DNA from: Bacteroidales bacterium UBA4070
Lineage (GTDB): Bacteria; Bacteroidota; Bacteroidia; Bacteroidales; VadinHA17
DNA length: 59,589 nucleotides
Reading direction: 5' to 3'
Assembly: GCA_002383485.1 (NCBI GenBank)
Contig: DFYY01000033.1
Span: forward strand, 1 to 59,589
The notes under the pieces are model-generated. The model saw nothing but the letters and a program-made list of their open reading frames with translations. It did no database searches and was not told the origin of the DNA. Position numbers and translations under genes: made by a program. Below, in pieces: positions 50,496-58,486 of this stretch (its first letter is position 1; each line of letters begins with the position of its first letter).

Positions 50496-52394
50496 TCAAC
50501 CGTTACCAGTGGCATTTAACGTGGTCCTGGTTGTTCTTCTTTTTACTGGTTTGTCAAGCGGTTTAGGAAGGGCTGCTGCCACCAGCTCAGCAATATCGCT
50601 TACTTTAGTTTTTGTAGCCTGCATGAATGTCTTTTTGCACAGCGGGCACGCCGTGATAAGCTCATCCGGTGAGTCCATGGTCAGGGTGCGGGCTGCGTCG
50701 GCTGCTATCAGTGCTCTCTTCCCGGATGAGAGTGTCAGGTTACCCAGGCTGCCGCCACAACAGAGAGACATGCTTCGTTCCTGCGACGCCTGCTGCAACT
50801 CTGCCACGTAGCTTATCACCGCCCTGGGCTCTTCATAGATGCCTGAACCACGGCCCAGCTCGCAGGGATCGTGATACACAACCTTCCGGTGCAGGTAACC
50901 GAGCCGGAGAGAGCCTTCTTCAATCAGCAGGTTGATGAACTCGGAGTGATGCATGACAGTTGCTTCGAGATAATAGCTCTCACGGAAAACCTTGTAGCAG
51001 ATCGGACAGGAGGTAACCAGAATCTTAGCTCCTGATTTCCATATGATACCGGAGTTATGATTTATCAGCTCCCTCGCTTCCCTGTCCCTGCCCGCCAGCA
51101 TAAGCGGCCGGCCGCAACAGACCCCTCCCTGCTCGTCCATAAAACGGTATTTCACGCCTGCGCTTTCCATGATCTTCTTCATGGCAACAATGACCGACGG
51201 AGTAAGATGTGTCATGCAACCTGCAAAAAAGAGGATGTCAGCCTTTTCAGTCTCTTCTTCTGCCAGATAGCTGAAGGACTGTGTGGGTATCTTCTCTATA
51301 CTGCTTCTTATGCGTGTCACAGCATACTTCCCGGCCAGCCTGAGCTTACCGTCTTCCCTCTCTCCCTGTCTCCTCTCTATCAGTCTCATGGGACCCAGTT
51401 CAATACCAACCGGGCATACCTCCTCACATCTTCCGCACATCAGGCAGTTGGCGGTGATGGCAGCTATGTCCCTGTCGTTCCGCAATCCCTTGATAAAATA
51501 TGCCGACTGGATATCATGAATACCTGCCGCGTAACTCATCTGACATACGCTGATGCAAACACCGCATGAAGAGCAGGCATGTGTCTGCACCTCGGTATAT
51601 GAAGAATGCCTGTCGCCCGTAGTGATGCCGGAGTTACGCATGAAGATGAGCAGGAGCTCGACCGGTATATGGAAATATCTCGAGACCGGTAACAGGAAGA
51701 AGAAAGTACCCAGCGCCAGTGAATAGAGCCACCAGAAGTAAGGAGCTATCTCCGCGGCGGGAAGGAAGGAAGCCAGTGACGCGCCCAGGTTACCGGTCAG
51801 AAAGCTGCCGCTGCCGTGGGCACCGCAGGTGAAACTCTCGGCCAGCAGCCTCGAAGGAAATATAAGCCAGAGGCTGATAAGCGCAATCCGGTCAGTCCAT
51901 GTATGCTTTGTCGTCTTCTTCATCCCCATCATCCGTGGAGTGAACCGTTTGATCACCGCCAGCAAAAGCCCTGACAGGATAAATGCCAGCAGCAGATCCA
52001 TCCAGACGTTATAGATGCGCGCGAATCCCTCAGCACCGTGCTCCGGGTTGAACCACCGGAAGAAGATGGCATGTGACGGTGGGTTGAGATGCTTCTCGCC
52101 AAAGAAGTCCGCCTCAATGGTACCGAAGACAATGAGCAGGAACCAGCCGAAAGCCAGGCTCATGTGCATGTAACCAAGCAGGGGATTCTTCTTGAATATC
52201 TTCCGGTGCAGCAGGCTCTCCATAAAGATCTCTCTGAGGCTGTCCATAAAAGGCCGGCCGAAGAAGCCTCTTTGCAGACGCAGCTTGTCGGAACGCGAGA
52301 GGTTCATAAACCAGACAGTGCTTCTGACCACACTGTATATCAGGATGAAATATAACCCCAGGTTAAATGGCGTGATGAAGAGATCAGAGTTCAT
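50496..52394 (-). CDS. Membrane cytochrome b-like / 4Fe-4S / double CCG-domain oxidoreductase (HdrE-HdrD or QmoC-like fusion)
   Basis: A 632-residue fusion. The first 250 residues form about five membrane helices of the NarI/DsrM/QmoC type with candidate haem histidines (LGYMHMSLAFGW and others). Two ferredoxin motifs follow (CSSCGVCISVC and CLMCGRCEEVCP). Two complete CCG domains come next: FFAGC, GGVCCGRP, SCPIC, then HDPC, LCCGGS, ACPLC. These hold noncubane clusters in heterodisulfide reductase. It should exchange electrons between membrane quinone and the soluble subunits encoded upstream. It overlaps the preceding ferredoxin-like gene by 11 bp. Confidence 0.88.
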   Translation of the reverse strand: MNSDLFITPFNLGLYFILIYSVVRSTVWFMNLSRSDKLRLQRGFFGRPFMDSLREIFMESLLHRKIFKKNPLLGYMHMSLAFGWFLLIVFGTIEADFFGEKHLNPPSHAIFFRWFNPEHGAEGFARIYNVWMDLLLAFILSGLLLAVIKRFTPRMMGMKKTTKHTWTDRIALISLWLIFPSRLLAESFTCGAHGSGSFLTGNLGASLASFLPAAEIAPYFWWLYSLALGTFFFLLPVSRYFHIPVELLLIFMRNSGITTGDRHSSYTEVQTHACSSCGVCISVCQMSYAAGIHDIQSAYFIKGLRNDRDIAAITANCLMCGRCEEVCPVGIELGPMRLIERRQGEREDGKLRLAGKYAVTRIRSSIEKIPTQSFSYLAEEETEKADILFFAGCMTHLTPSVIVAMKKIMESAGVKYRFMDEQGGVCCGRPLMLAGRDREARELINHNSGIIWKSGAKILVTSCPICYKVFRESYYLEATVMHHSEFINLLIEEGSLRLGYLHRKVVYHDPCELGRGSGIYEEPRAVISYVAELQQASQERSMSLCCGGSLGNLTLSSGKRALIAADAARTLTMDSPDELITACPLCKKTFMQATKTKVSDIAELVAAALPKPLDKPVKRRTTRTTLNATGNG

Positions 52395-52743
52395 TTCTCT
52401 CCAGTTTTCGTATTGCTTCGGCTGCCATTGCTACCACATTGCGGGTGTTGACTCCGCGAGGACAGACCAGCAGGCACTTGCCGCAAAGCATGCAACGGGT
52501 CACCTCCTCCCGGAGTGGCTCTATCTCCCCCCTGCGGATATAGGTGTTCAGCCGCCTTAAATTGAATGAGGTGTGCTGGCCGGCCGTGCAGGTTGCCGTA
52601 CAACCTCCGCAGGCAAAACAGAGTTTGAAGCTGGGTTCCCTGAGAGTGACATACTCCCTCACCTTCCTGTCGGAGGTGTCATAGTCTATCAACCTGCTCC
52701 GGTTAATGGAGAAACCAAACTTATTTGCCTGTTTTACATTCAT
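52384..52743 (-). CDS. Two-cluster 4Fe-4S ferredoxin-like subunit (HdrC/QmoC N-terminal type)
   Basis: A 119-residue protein with CFACGGCTATC and CMLCGKCLLVCP, two cubane-cluster motifs (the first lacks the usual proline). It resembles HdrC or the N-terminal part of QmoC and should bridge electrons between the FAD subunit and the membrane subunit. Its ATG overlaps the HdrA-like stop (ATGA), and its end overlaps the membrane subunit gene. Confidence 0.87.
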   Translation of the reverse strand: MNVKQANKFGFSINRSRLIDYDTSDRKVREYVTLREPSFKLCFACGGCTATCTAGQHTSFNLRRLNTYIRRGEIEPLREEVTRCMLCGKCLLVCPRGVNTRNVVAMAAEAIRKLERNEL

Positions 52744-53774
52744 CGTCCGTCAAGATACCTTACCGTCTCTGCCACGGCAGCCCGTGCATGCGAGATGGTA
52801 TCGGTTATATTCATCGGCGCCGTGCAGGTGCCTGCATAAAAGACTCCGCTGACACCGCTCAGGTTATTGCCGTAATGATGGTCACCCGCCTCCAGGAACC
52901 TGTTGATTCCAAGCCTGAAGCCTGATGCCACGGCAAGCTTTGTGCCCGCCTCTGCCATCTCCATCCCCACCATCAGTACCATTATGTCAAGCTCCATCTT
53001 CAGCGGCCTTCCTGCCAGGGTGTCTTCAACCTTGATTACAAGTCTGTTGTTTATGTTAACAGAGGCTTCTGACACCTTCCCTCTGATGAAGTTGACATTA
53101 TGTACTTCCTGTGACTCACGGTAGAGCTCTTCGTAATAGGGCCCGTACATCCTCATGTCCATGTAGAAACAGAAGACCTCGCACGCAGGCATCATCTTCC
53201 GTAACTCTATAGCCTGCTTGACCGCTGTAACACAGCATACCTTTGAGCAGTGGTTGTTGTTCACCTTCTCGTCGCGTGATCCTACGCAGTGGATCATGCC
53301 TATGCGCGATGGTACCGAACCGTCTGCTTTCGTGACCCTGCCCCCATTGAACATCGTCTCAAGCTCCGGAGCGGTGATTACGTTGTCATAAATCCCGTAA
53401 CCGTACTCCTCCTTGCGACGTGCATCGAAGAGATCAAAACCTGTAGCGACGATCACTGCATCTGCCTTCTCCTCTTTACTGCCTGAGAGATTGACCGTCA
53501 CAGTCCCTCCCGGGTGATGCTTAATCTTCTCAACGGCAGTACCTGTTATCACCGTGATGTTATGATTTCCAATACGTTTCCTGAGATAGCTCTTCACCTC
53601 CTCTGCCGGCCTGCTGTCAGGAAAGAGTGCATGCCACTGCAGCAGGTGTCCCCCCGGATCCTGGCCCTTTTCCACCAGGGTGACACGGTAACCCATCTCT
53701 GCCAGTGCACCTGCAGCTTCCATCCCGGCAACGCCGCCACCGGCAATAATTACATGTTTCTGTGTGCCTTTCAT
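52740..53774 (-). CDS. HdrA/QmoA-like FAD subunit
   Basis: A 344-residue FAD protein. The N-terminal Rossmann motif is VIIAGGGVAGMEAAGALAEM. The QmoA/HdrA signature GMIHCVGSRDE with the following HCSKVCCVTAVKQAIEL is clear, and the C-terminal FAD segment is GVFYAGTCTAPMNITDTISHARAA. It is shorter than methanogen HdrA (about 650) and lacks the extra ferredoxin domains, fitting the compact QmoA type. It starts with an ATGA overlap with the HdrB-like gene. Confidence 0.9.
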   Translation of the reverse strand: MKGTQKHVIIAGGGVAGMEAAGALAEMGYRVTLVEKGQDPGGHLLQWHALFPDSRPAEEVKSYLRKRIGNHNITVITGTAVEKIKHHPGGTVTVNLSGSKEEKADAVIVATGFDLFDARRKEEYGYGIYDNVITAPELETMFNGGRVTKADGSVPSRIGMIHCVGSRDEKVNNNHCSKVCCVTAVKQAIELRKMMPACEVFCFYMDMRMYGPYYEELYRESQEVHNVNFIRGKVSEASVNINNRLVIKVEDTLAGRPLKMELDIMVLMVGMEMAEAGTKLAVASGFRLGINRFLEAGDHHYGNNLSGVSGVFYAGTCTAPMNITDTISHARAAVAETVRYLDGR

Positions 53775-54832
53775 CCGTTTATCAGGTTGGCAGGCTCCGG
53801 CAACCGCGTGCCGTCCTTTGCAAGGAATCGTCTCGACGGATCGGCCCTGATACCCATCTTTTCAAGCAGGGGAAGCGACTGTACATTGTGGTACTGCAGG
53901 CCAAGCTCCCATGGGTCATAACCCAGTACCAGGCCGGCAACCTCCTCATAGGTGAGGACCGGGATACCCTGTCCATCCTTCCCGTAGGTTATACCGTCAA
54001 TCTCATTTATTGTATACTGCCAGCGATCCATGAACATGGTGCATCCCGGGCAGTTGGCAATAATCATATCGGGACTGTAAGGCTCCATGGACTCAAATTT
54101 CTTTCGCGAGGCGAAGAGCGAATACCCCCTGTTGGCCTGTACCAGGTACTGTCTGAAGCCGAAACCGCAGCAGTGGCGCCGCTCGGGATAATCGATAACA
54201 TCACCGCCCCACGATTCTATCATCCCTACCAGCACGTGAGGGAACTCTGCACCACCGATGCCGTACTTCGGGAACATCTTCGAGTAGTGACAGCCGATAT
54301 GCTCTACAACCTTCAGCGGCTTGCCGGTGGCAACGTTAATCAGGTTATACTTCGCCTTGCGCGCTATTTCATCCCTGAATTTGTAGATGATGTCACTGGT
54401 GTGGGAGATGGTCTCAGGCACCTCGAAGGTGCGCCCGGTGGCCTTGTATAAATCTTCGCGGGTGCGTTCGAGGGTCTCGGGGAAATGCTTCCAGGTCTCA
54501 AGTATCTCTGAATAGATGCCGAAAGAGGTAACGCAAGAGATGGCAATATGCCTGTACCCGGCCTCAGTGGCCAGCGCGAAGTGACGGGCAACAACGGTCT
54601 GTATGGTTTCAAACGGCACCACGTCTCCGTGATAGCCTATTCCTGTACATGTGGTGTGCCTTGGATCCTCAAAGACGTCCTTACCGAGATCTTCACGCAG
54701 AATCTTCAGGAAATACTGCTCCGATCCGGCAAAGAATGTCTGCCTGATGCATGACCTGACATAGAAGAAATGATCGTCAGGTATCTCTTTCTGGTACTCG
54801 GCCCAGATGCGTTTCTTACCTTCCGGTTTCAT
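53771..54832 (-). CDS. HdrB-like CCG-domain subunit with degenerate first CCG motif
   Basis: A 353-residue HdrB-family protein. The second cysteine set is complete: IGCHYSKMF, HCCGFGF, NCPGC. The first set is reduced: a single Cys in RSCIRQ, TCTG where CC is expected, and SCVTSF where CxxC is expected. Only one noncubane cluster is therefore likely intact. HdrB holds the heterodisulfide-reducing site in methanogens; no coenzyme M or B exists here, so the thiol or disulfide substrate is unknown. It overlaps the next gene by ATGA and the previous by 17 bp. Confidence 0.87.
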   Translation of the reverse strand: MKPEGKKRIWAEYQKEIPDDHFFYVRSCIRQTFFAGSEQYFLKILREDLGKDVFEDPRHTTCTGIGYHGDVVPFETIQTVVARHFALATEAGYRHIAISCVTSFGIYSEILETWKHFPETLERTREDLYKATGRTFEVPETISHTSDIIYKFRDEIARKAKYNLINVATGKPLKVVEHIGCHYSKMFPKYGIGGAEFPHVLVGMIESWGGDVIDYPERRHCCGFGFRQYLVQANRGYSLFASRKKFESMEPYSPDMIIANCPGCTMFMDRWQYTINEIDGITYGKDGQGIPVLTYEEVAGLVLGYDPWELGLQYHNVQSLPLLEKMGIRADPSRRFLAKDGTRLPEPANLING

Positions 54833-55565
54833 AAATATCCTTTCTTACATCTTCAGGCTCACATTGATGGCAGCCGCTGTCGGCCGAGACCACATGCCTG
54901 TAATATTCAAAGTCACGTCCCTCTTTCTTGAATTCCATGCCCATCTCCTCAGCCTTTTTTTCAGATGCCTCCTCAATGATGTCAAAAAGTTCCTGGCCAC
55001 CTGTGACTTTGAAGATGCTCTTCAGCTCGTCCAGCACGTCGTCGGCGATGAGGCGGGTGGGACCCTCCCTGCCGTTCAGCTCACCGCCGAGGCGTGCCAG
55101 GGAATCATCCATGTATTTGAAGTAATGCTCCCAGGCCGGACCCTGTTCGGGGTGGGTGGCGGGATCAACATCATATGATACAACGCAGTACCCGTGTTTC
55201 AGGACATTGTCGCCCACGGTGCGTTTGATGGCGAACTGCTGTCTGCCTTTTTCCGAGGTTGTGAAGTACCCGAGTTCCTGTGAGAGTTTCCTGAGGGCCA
55301 TGATAACCATGCCGGGGGTGTTGCCCCTCGGGCACCTGGTTTTGCAGCTCATGCACTGACCACAGTACCAGATGGTCTCGCTCTTCAGCAACTCCCTGAT
55401 TACTTGATTGTTGCGCGATTGCACCAGGTCCACCACCCTGCGCGGGTCATAGTTGTAATACTCGGCCGCAGGACATATGCCCGTACATATCCCGCAGTTC
55501 ATGCAGGCATTCAGTCCTTCCTCGAAACGGACATCCTGCATAAGCCTTGAATAGAGATCTTCCAT
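54816..55565 (-). CDS. HdrC-like 4Fe-4S protein
   Basis: A 249-residue HdrC-like protein, first gene of the five-gene operon. Two cubane motifs lie near the N-terminus: CMNCGICTGICP and CGQCMSCKTRCP. A long C-terminal extension (about 110-249) rich in charged residues is followed by a late CHQC pair. No signal or membrane helix. A -7 element is found 30 bp upstream. It overlaps the HdrB-like gene by 17 bp. Confidence 0.88.
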   Translation of the reverse strand: MEDLYSRLMQDVRFEEGLNACMNCGICTGICPAAEYYNYDPRRVVDLVQSRNNQVIRELLKSETIWYCGQCMSCKTRCPRGNTPGMVIMALRKLSQELGYFTTSEKGRQQFAIKRTVGDNVLKHGYCVVSYDVDPATHPEQGPAWEHYFKYMDDSLARLGGELNGREGPTRLIADDVLDELKSIFKVTGGQELFDIIEEASEKKAEEMGMEFKKEGRDFEYYRHVVSADSGCHQCEPEDVRKDIYETGR

Positions 55566-55594
55566 AAGTCAATTGTAGCCCAACATGGGAAGGT

Positions 55595-55602
55595 CAAAAT
55601 TA
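55595..55602 (-). promoter_or_regulatory. -7 element (TAATTTTG) of the Hdr/Qmo-like operon
   Basis: An exact TAnnTTTG match on the minus strand, 30 bp before the HdrC-like start at 55565. No -33 TTG at the standard distance. Confidence 0.5.
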
Positions 55603-55703
55603 GCAAGGAGTTATGAGGCCGGGAACGGGATTTTAGCCCATTTTTCCTGAGTATTTATACTTACCCATCAACAACCGCAGAAAGATGGCATAGTTTGGAT
55701 ATT

Positions 55704-55806
55704 GCCCGCAGGGCAACAAGAATTGCAGATGGTATGGCCCCACCCTCCCGCCCTTTTGTCGGTGGAGGCATGGTTATACAATTCTCCAATCTCTCCGAGG
55801 TTGGCA
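55704..55806. repeat. Hairpin-ended intergenic repeat element, copy 2 (about 103 bp)
   Basis: Same design as 3176-3274. The left hairpin TTGCCC-GCA-GGGCAA (55704-55718) is followed by CAAGAATTGCA. A C-rich middle reads GGCCCCACCCTCCCGCCC. Then comes ATACAATTCTCC and a right hairpin CCAATCTC-TCC-GAGGTTGG (55788-55806, one G-T type mismatch). The hairpin sequences differ from copy 1, but pairing is kept. It fills most of the 55603-55926 gap. Confidence 0.68.
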
Positions 55807-55839
55807 CACTGTGTCCCCGGGGTTGTCAATGTGTGCCTA

Positions 55840-55916
55840 CGGTCGTAGACCGTAAAGTATTGTAAATGTAGGTATTACATAAACCATCTGGCCGCAGGCC
55901 TGCAAGAATTGCAGAG
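55840..55916 (+). repeat. Two solo hairpin-plus-tail units
   Basis: Unit one: TACGGTC-GTA-GACCGTA (55840-55856) followed by AAGTATTGTAAA. Unit two: GGCC-GCA-GGCC (55892-55902) followed by TGCAAGAATTGCAG. Both follow the pattern of hairpin with a GTA or GCA loop plus an A-rich GAATTG-like tail seen at 3176 and 3364. The last unit ends 10 bp before the GH5 gene's 3' end. Confidence 0.65.
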
Positions 55917-55926
55917 GATAAGCACC

Positions 55927-57129
55927 CTATCTGCCAAACAATGCATCAATGACTCCGTAATTAACTGTGCAGTTCTCAATCCGGATATTTTCGGTGAGCT
56001 GCATCAACGTACTGTGCGCCTGATCAGGCGCGGGCGCCGGACCGTCACCTTTCCAGTAATCAATGATCTGCTGATAACCATCCGGAATCTTAACATTCAT
56101 TATCCCGCTCTCTGACCCCAGCTTCTTCAGTGTCCACCATGCCCAGCCGATGCTGTCAGCCTCAAAGAGCTGAACCGCTGCCCGGTACCACTCATTGTTG
56201 TTCTCCCCTGACTCTCCCATCCAGAGCGGAACGTTATGTGCATCTCTTATATTCAGGTATTTCTGAATAGTCTCAACGGTGGTCTCATTCCAGTACTTGT
56301 GGAAACTGTAGACCATATTGTTGTCCCACGGCGGGGTCAGCCCCTCAAAATCAGTTGCAAAGTGATTGCCCTCAATAAAGATGATGTGGTTGGTATCCAC
56401 CATCCGGATTGCTGCCGTGATGTCCGTCAGGAGTTTCCGAAGCGCCATATTACCCTCAAGGGGATAGTTGGTCTCATTGATCAGGTCGTAACCGCCAATC
56501 CATGGCTCGTCGCTGTATCGCTCTGCGAGCTTATGCCATAAAGCAATCGTCTTCCACCGGTTCTCCTCCTTCTCCCAGAGTTTCGGTTTGGTGGTATCCA
56601 CGTCTGCAATGGGTATGTCATTCCCCTGTCCTCCGGGTGCGGCGTGAAGATCAAGGATCAGGTACATTTCATTGGCTGCACACCAGGCCAGCAGCGAGTC
56701 AGTCATCTCAAACCCATTCTCAATCCACGTGAACTCGCCGGGTCTCGGCTCTGATTCTACCGGGGGAGTGAAGAGGTTATAGTGCATGGGCAGCCTGACC
56801 GAATTGAATCCCCAGGCCTTAAGTGAATCTATATCGCGCCGGGTAACCATATTTGCCAGCCAGGCAGAGTAGAACTCCCCGCATCTCTCGTCTCCGACCA
56901 GGGCAGTGATCTTCTTCCTGATATCATACTGAGCAGGGGCAACACCAGAGAGCTTCAGCATATATGGCTCCTGCAACATCAATCCCCCCAGCCCGATACC
57001 GCGCAGGAGCACAGGTTCACCGCTACCGTTAACGATATGCCGTCCATCAGTTTTCAGGAAACCGTCAGGGGCAGGCCTGCATGAGACAATCAATGCAGCC
57101 ACTGCCATCAAAATCAGTGTTTTTTTCAT
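55927..57129 (-). CDS. GH5-family glycoside hydrolase lipoprotein
   Basis: A 400-residue exported GH5-type (cellulase superfamily) enzyme. The ATG at 57129 starts the lipoprotein signal MKKTLILMAVAALIVSC (lipobox Cys17); an ATG 27 bp upstream is possible but less likely. Catalytic residues are E219 (acid/base, GGYDLINETN) and E305 (nucleophile, LWMGESGE). FNSVRLPMHYNLF and the LDLHAAPGG block are also typical. It should cut a beta-glucan or beta-mannan outside the cytoplasm; the subfamily cannot be read reliably. It is divergent from a GH172 pseudogene. Confidence 0.9.
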   Translation of the reverse strand: MKKTLILMAVAALIVSCRPAPDGFLKTDGRHIVNGSGEPVLLRGIGLGGLMLQEPYMLKLSGVAPAQYDIRKKITALVGDERCGEFYSAWLANMVTRRDIDSLKAWGFNSVRLPMHYNLFTPPVESEPRPGEFTWIENGFEMTDSLLAWCAANEMYLILDLHAAPGGQGNDIPIADVDTTKPKLWEKEENRWKTIALWHKLAERYSDEPWIGGYDLINETNYPLEGNMALRKLLTDITAAIRMVDTNHIIFIEGNHFATDFEGLTPPWDNNMVYSFHKYWNETTVETIQKYLNIRDAHNVPLWMGESGENNNEWYRAAVQLFEADSIGWAWWTLKKLGSESGIMNVKIPDGYQQIIDYWKGDGPAPAPDQAHSTLMQLTENIRIENCTVNYGVIDALFGR

Positions 57130-57204
57130 TTCAGAAGGTTTAAGTCTATCATGCAATGTAAATAATTTGGCTGAATGAATAACTTTATTCCCAAAGCCTG
57201 ATCC

Positions 57205-57826
57205 ATGAAAAAGTCCGGATTACTTTTTAGCAGCCTTATTGCACTGGCATTCTTACTGTTCACCACCTCATGCATCAATGAGAACATTGTCACCTTCCGC
57301 TCTCTTCTCAGGGAAATGACTGACCATGAGTCTGTTACCCGCTATCCTGAACCCTCCTGCCGCCTGGTTCAGTTCAGTTCGTACGGCAGGTGAAGCATTC
57401 ACCCGGACAGCGCGGGGTGGTTCGCCAACAACGATTATACTCATTTTATCTGTGAGAAGACAAATGAGGGCCGGCGTGAATTCGTGATGCCTGAGACAAA
57501 CGGCCCTGGCACCATCGTCCGCTGGTGGATGACTTTCGGAAGCGAAAACGCACTTAACTCCTATTGATCACCCTCTAATCGCGCAGTCCACAGGCTCCGG
57601 AAACTTCCACCCAGGGATGAGCGTTAACATGCGCTACCGTATCCTCAACGCTATACCGTTCAATGAATCGCTTAAATCAGACATTGAGATGTGGCACCGG
57701 GTCAGGACCACTGTCAGCTTCTCGCTGACTTCATATATTATATATTTCCTGAAATGTAGCTGGTTACCATCTATACGACAACAACTGCAGATGTCGCAAG
57801 GCAGTTCCGGGGACGCAGCCTTGTGA
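57205..57826 (+). pseudogene. GH172/DUF2961-family gene, inactivated
   Basis: Remnants of a DUF2961 (GH172) lipoprotein. The intact start encodes a lipoprotein signal (lipobox TTSC) and the family opening SLLREMTDHESVTRYPEP and FSSYGR, then an in-frame TGA at 57391-57393 where Arg is expected. The same frame continues with HPDSAGWFANNDYTHFI, EFVMPETNGPGTIVRWWMTF until a TGA after NALNSY. A later piece in another frame encodes RILNAIPFNESLKSDIEMWH, normally found well over 100 residues further on. So there is at least one nonsense change, a frameshift and a large internal deletion. Confidence 0.75.
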
Positions 57827-57844
57827 CAGCCCGGGCCAGGTGAT

Positions 57845-58450
57845 TCATGTTCCGGTCTGACCGGTAATATCAGAAACAGGTTTCCCGTTACTTTTCATTT
57901 TCTTCGGAGGGTACCGGAGCAATATACCCGTAGCAGTGAAAAGCAAAAGTGACAGACCTGTAAATGTAGTATAGATCAGCTTGAAAATCTCCCCGTCCAC
58001 ACCCAGCAACTTGTCTATGATTGACATATCATGGATGTCCTCCACAACATCAGACCGCCGGTGTTCGACCTGGAGCACAGCCCCGGTGGCACCGTCAAGC
58101 TGAACACCGTGATAGTGATGGGCAAAGACGAACTTCACCATGCCGTAGTCAGGCCTGATATCAATACGGTCAATCTCCTCACTCAACCCCTCCCCGCCAC
58201 GCTCACGCATCGTCATTATGGCTATATTCCGTAGTGAGTCCAGCGGCAGCCACCGGGCAAGATCCGTAGTGGTACCCTGGTAAGAATCAGGATGAAGATA
58301 TCCGTTGCTGTTCTTTTTCCATCCGAGCAGGATGCCGGATACTGCCACGATGAGCAATGCCACTGACAGGAAAGAGGCGGTGAGACGATGAATACGGCGC
58401 ACTGTCCTCATCGTCACACCCTTTATTGTCCTCCCTGTATCCTTGTTCAC
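57845..58450 (-). CDS. PepSY-associated transmembrane protein
   Basis: A 201-residue PepSY_TM-family membrane protein. The first helix carries RRIHRLTASFLSVALLIVAVSGILLGWKK (split signal-anchor; His near its start typical of the family), then a periplasmic PepSY-like domain with FVFAHHYHGVQLDGATGAVLQVEHRRSD, an IHDMSIID segment, and a last helix IYTTFTGLSLLLFTATGILL. Relatives are small PepSY proteins often linked to iron or reductase functions. It lies 36 bp downstream of the BNR-repeat gene, so co-transcription is likely. Function unknown. Confidence 0.82.
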   Translation of the reverse strand: MNKDTGRTIKGVTMRTVRRIHRLTASFLSVALLIVAVSGILLGWKKNSNGYLHPDSYQGTTTDLARWLPLDSLRNIAIMTMRERGGEGLSEEIDRIDIRPDYGMVKFVFAHHYHGVQLDGATGAVLQVEHRRSDVVEDIHDMSIIDKLLGVDGEIFKLIYTTFTGLSLLLFTATGILLRYPPKKMKSNGKPVSDITGQTGT

Positions 58451-58486
58451 TGCGCGGTAAATTGAATCAGGGCTGCAAAGAAAACA

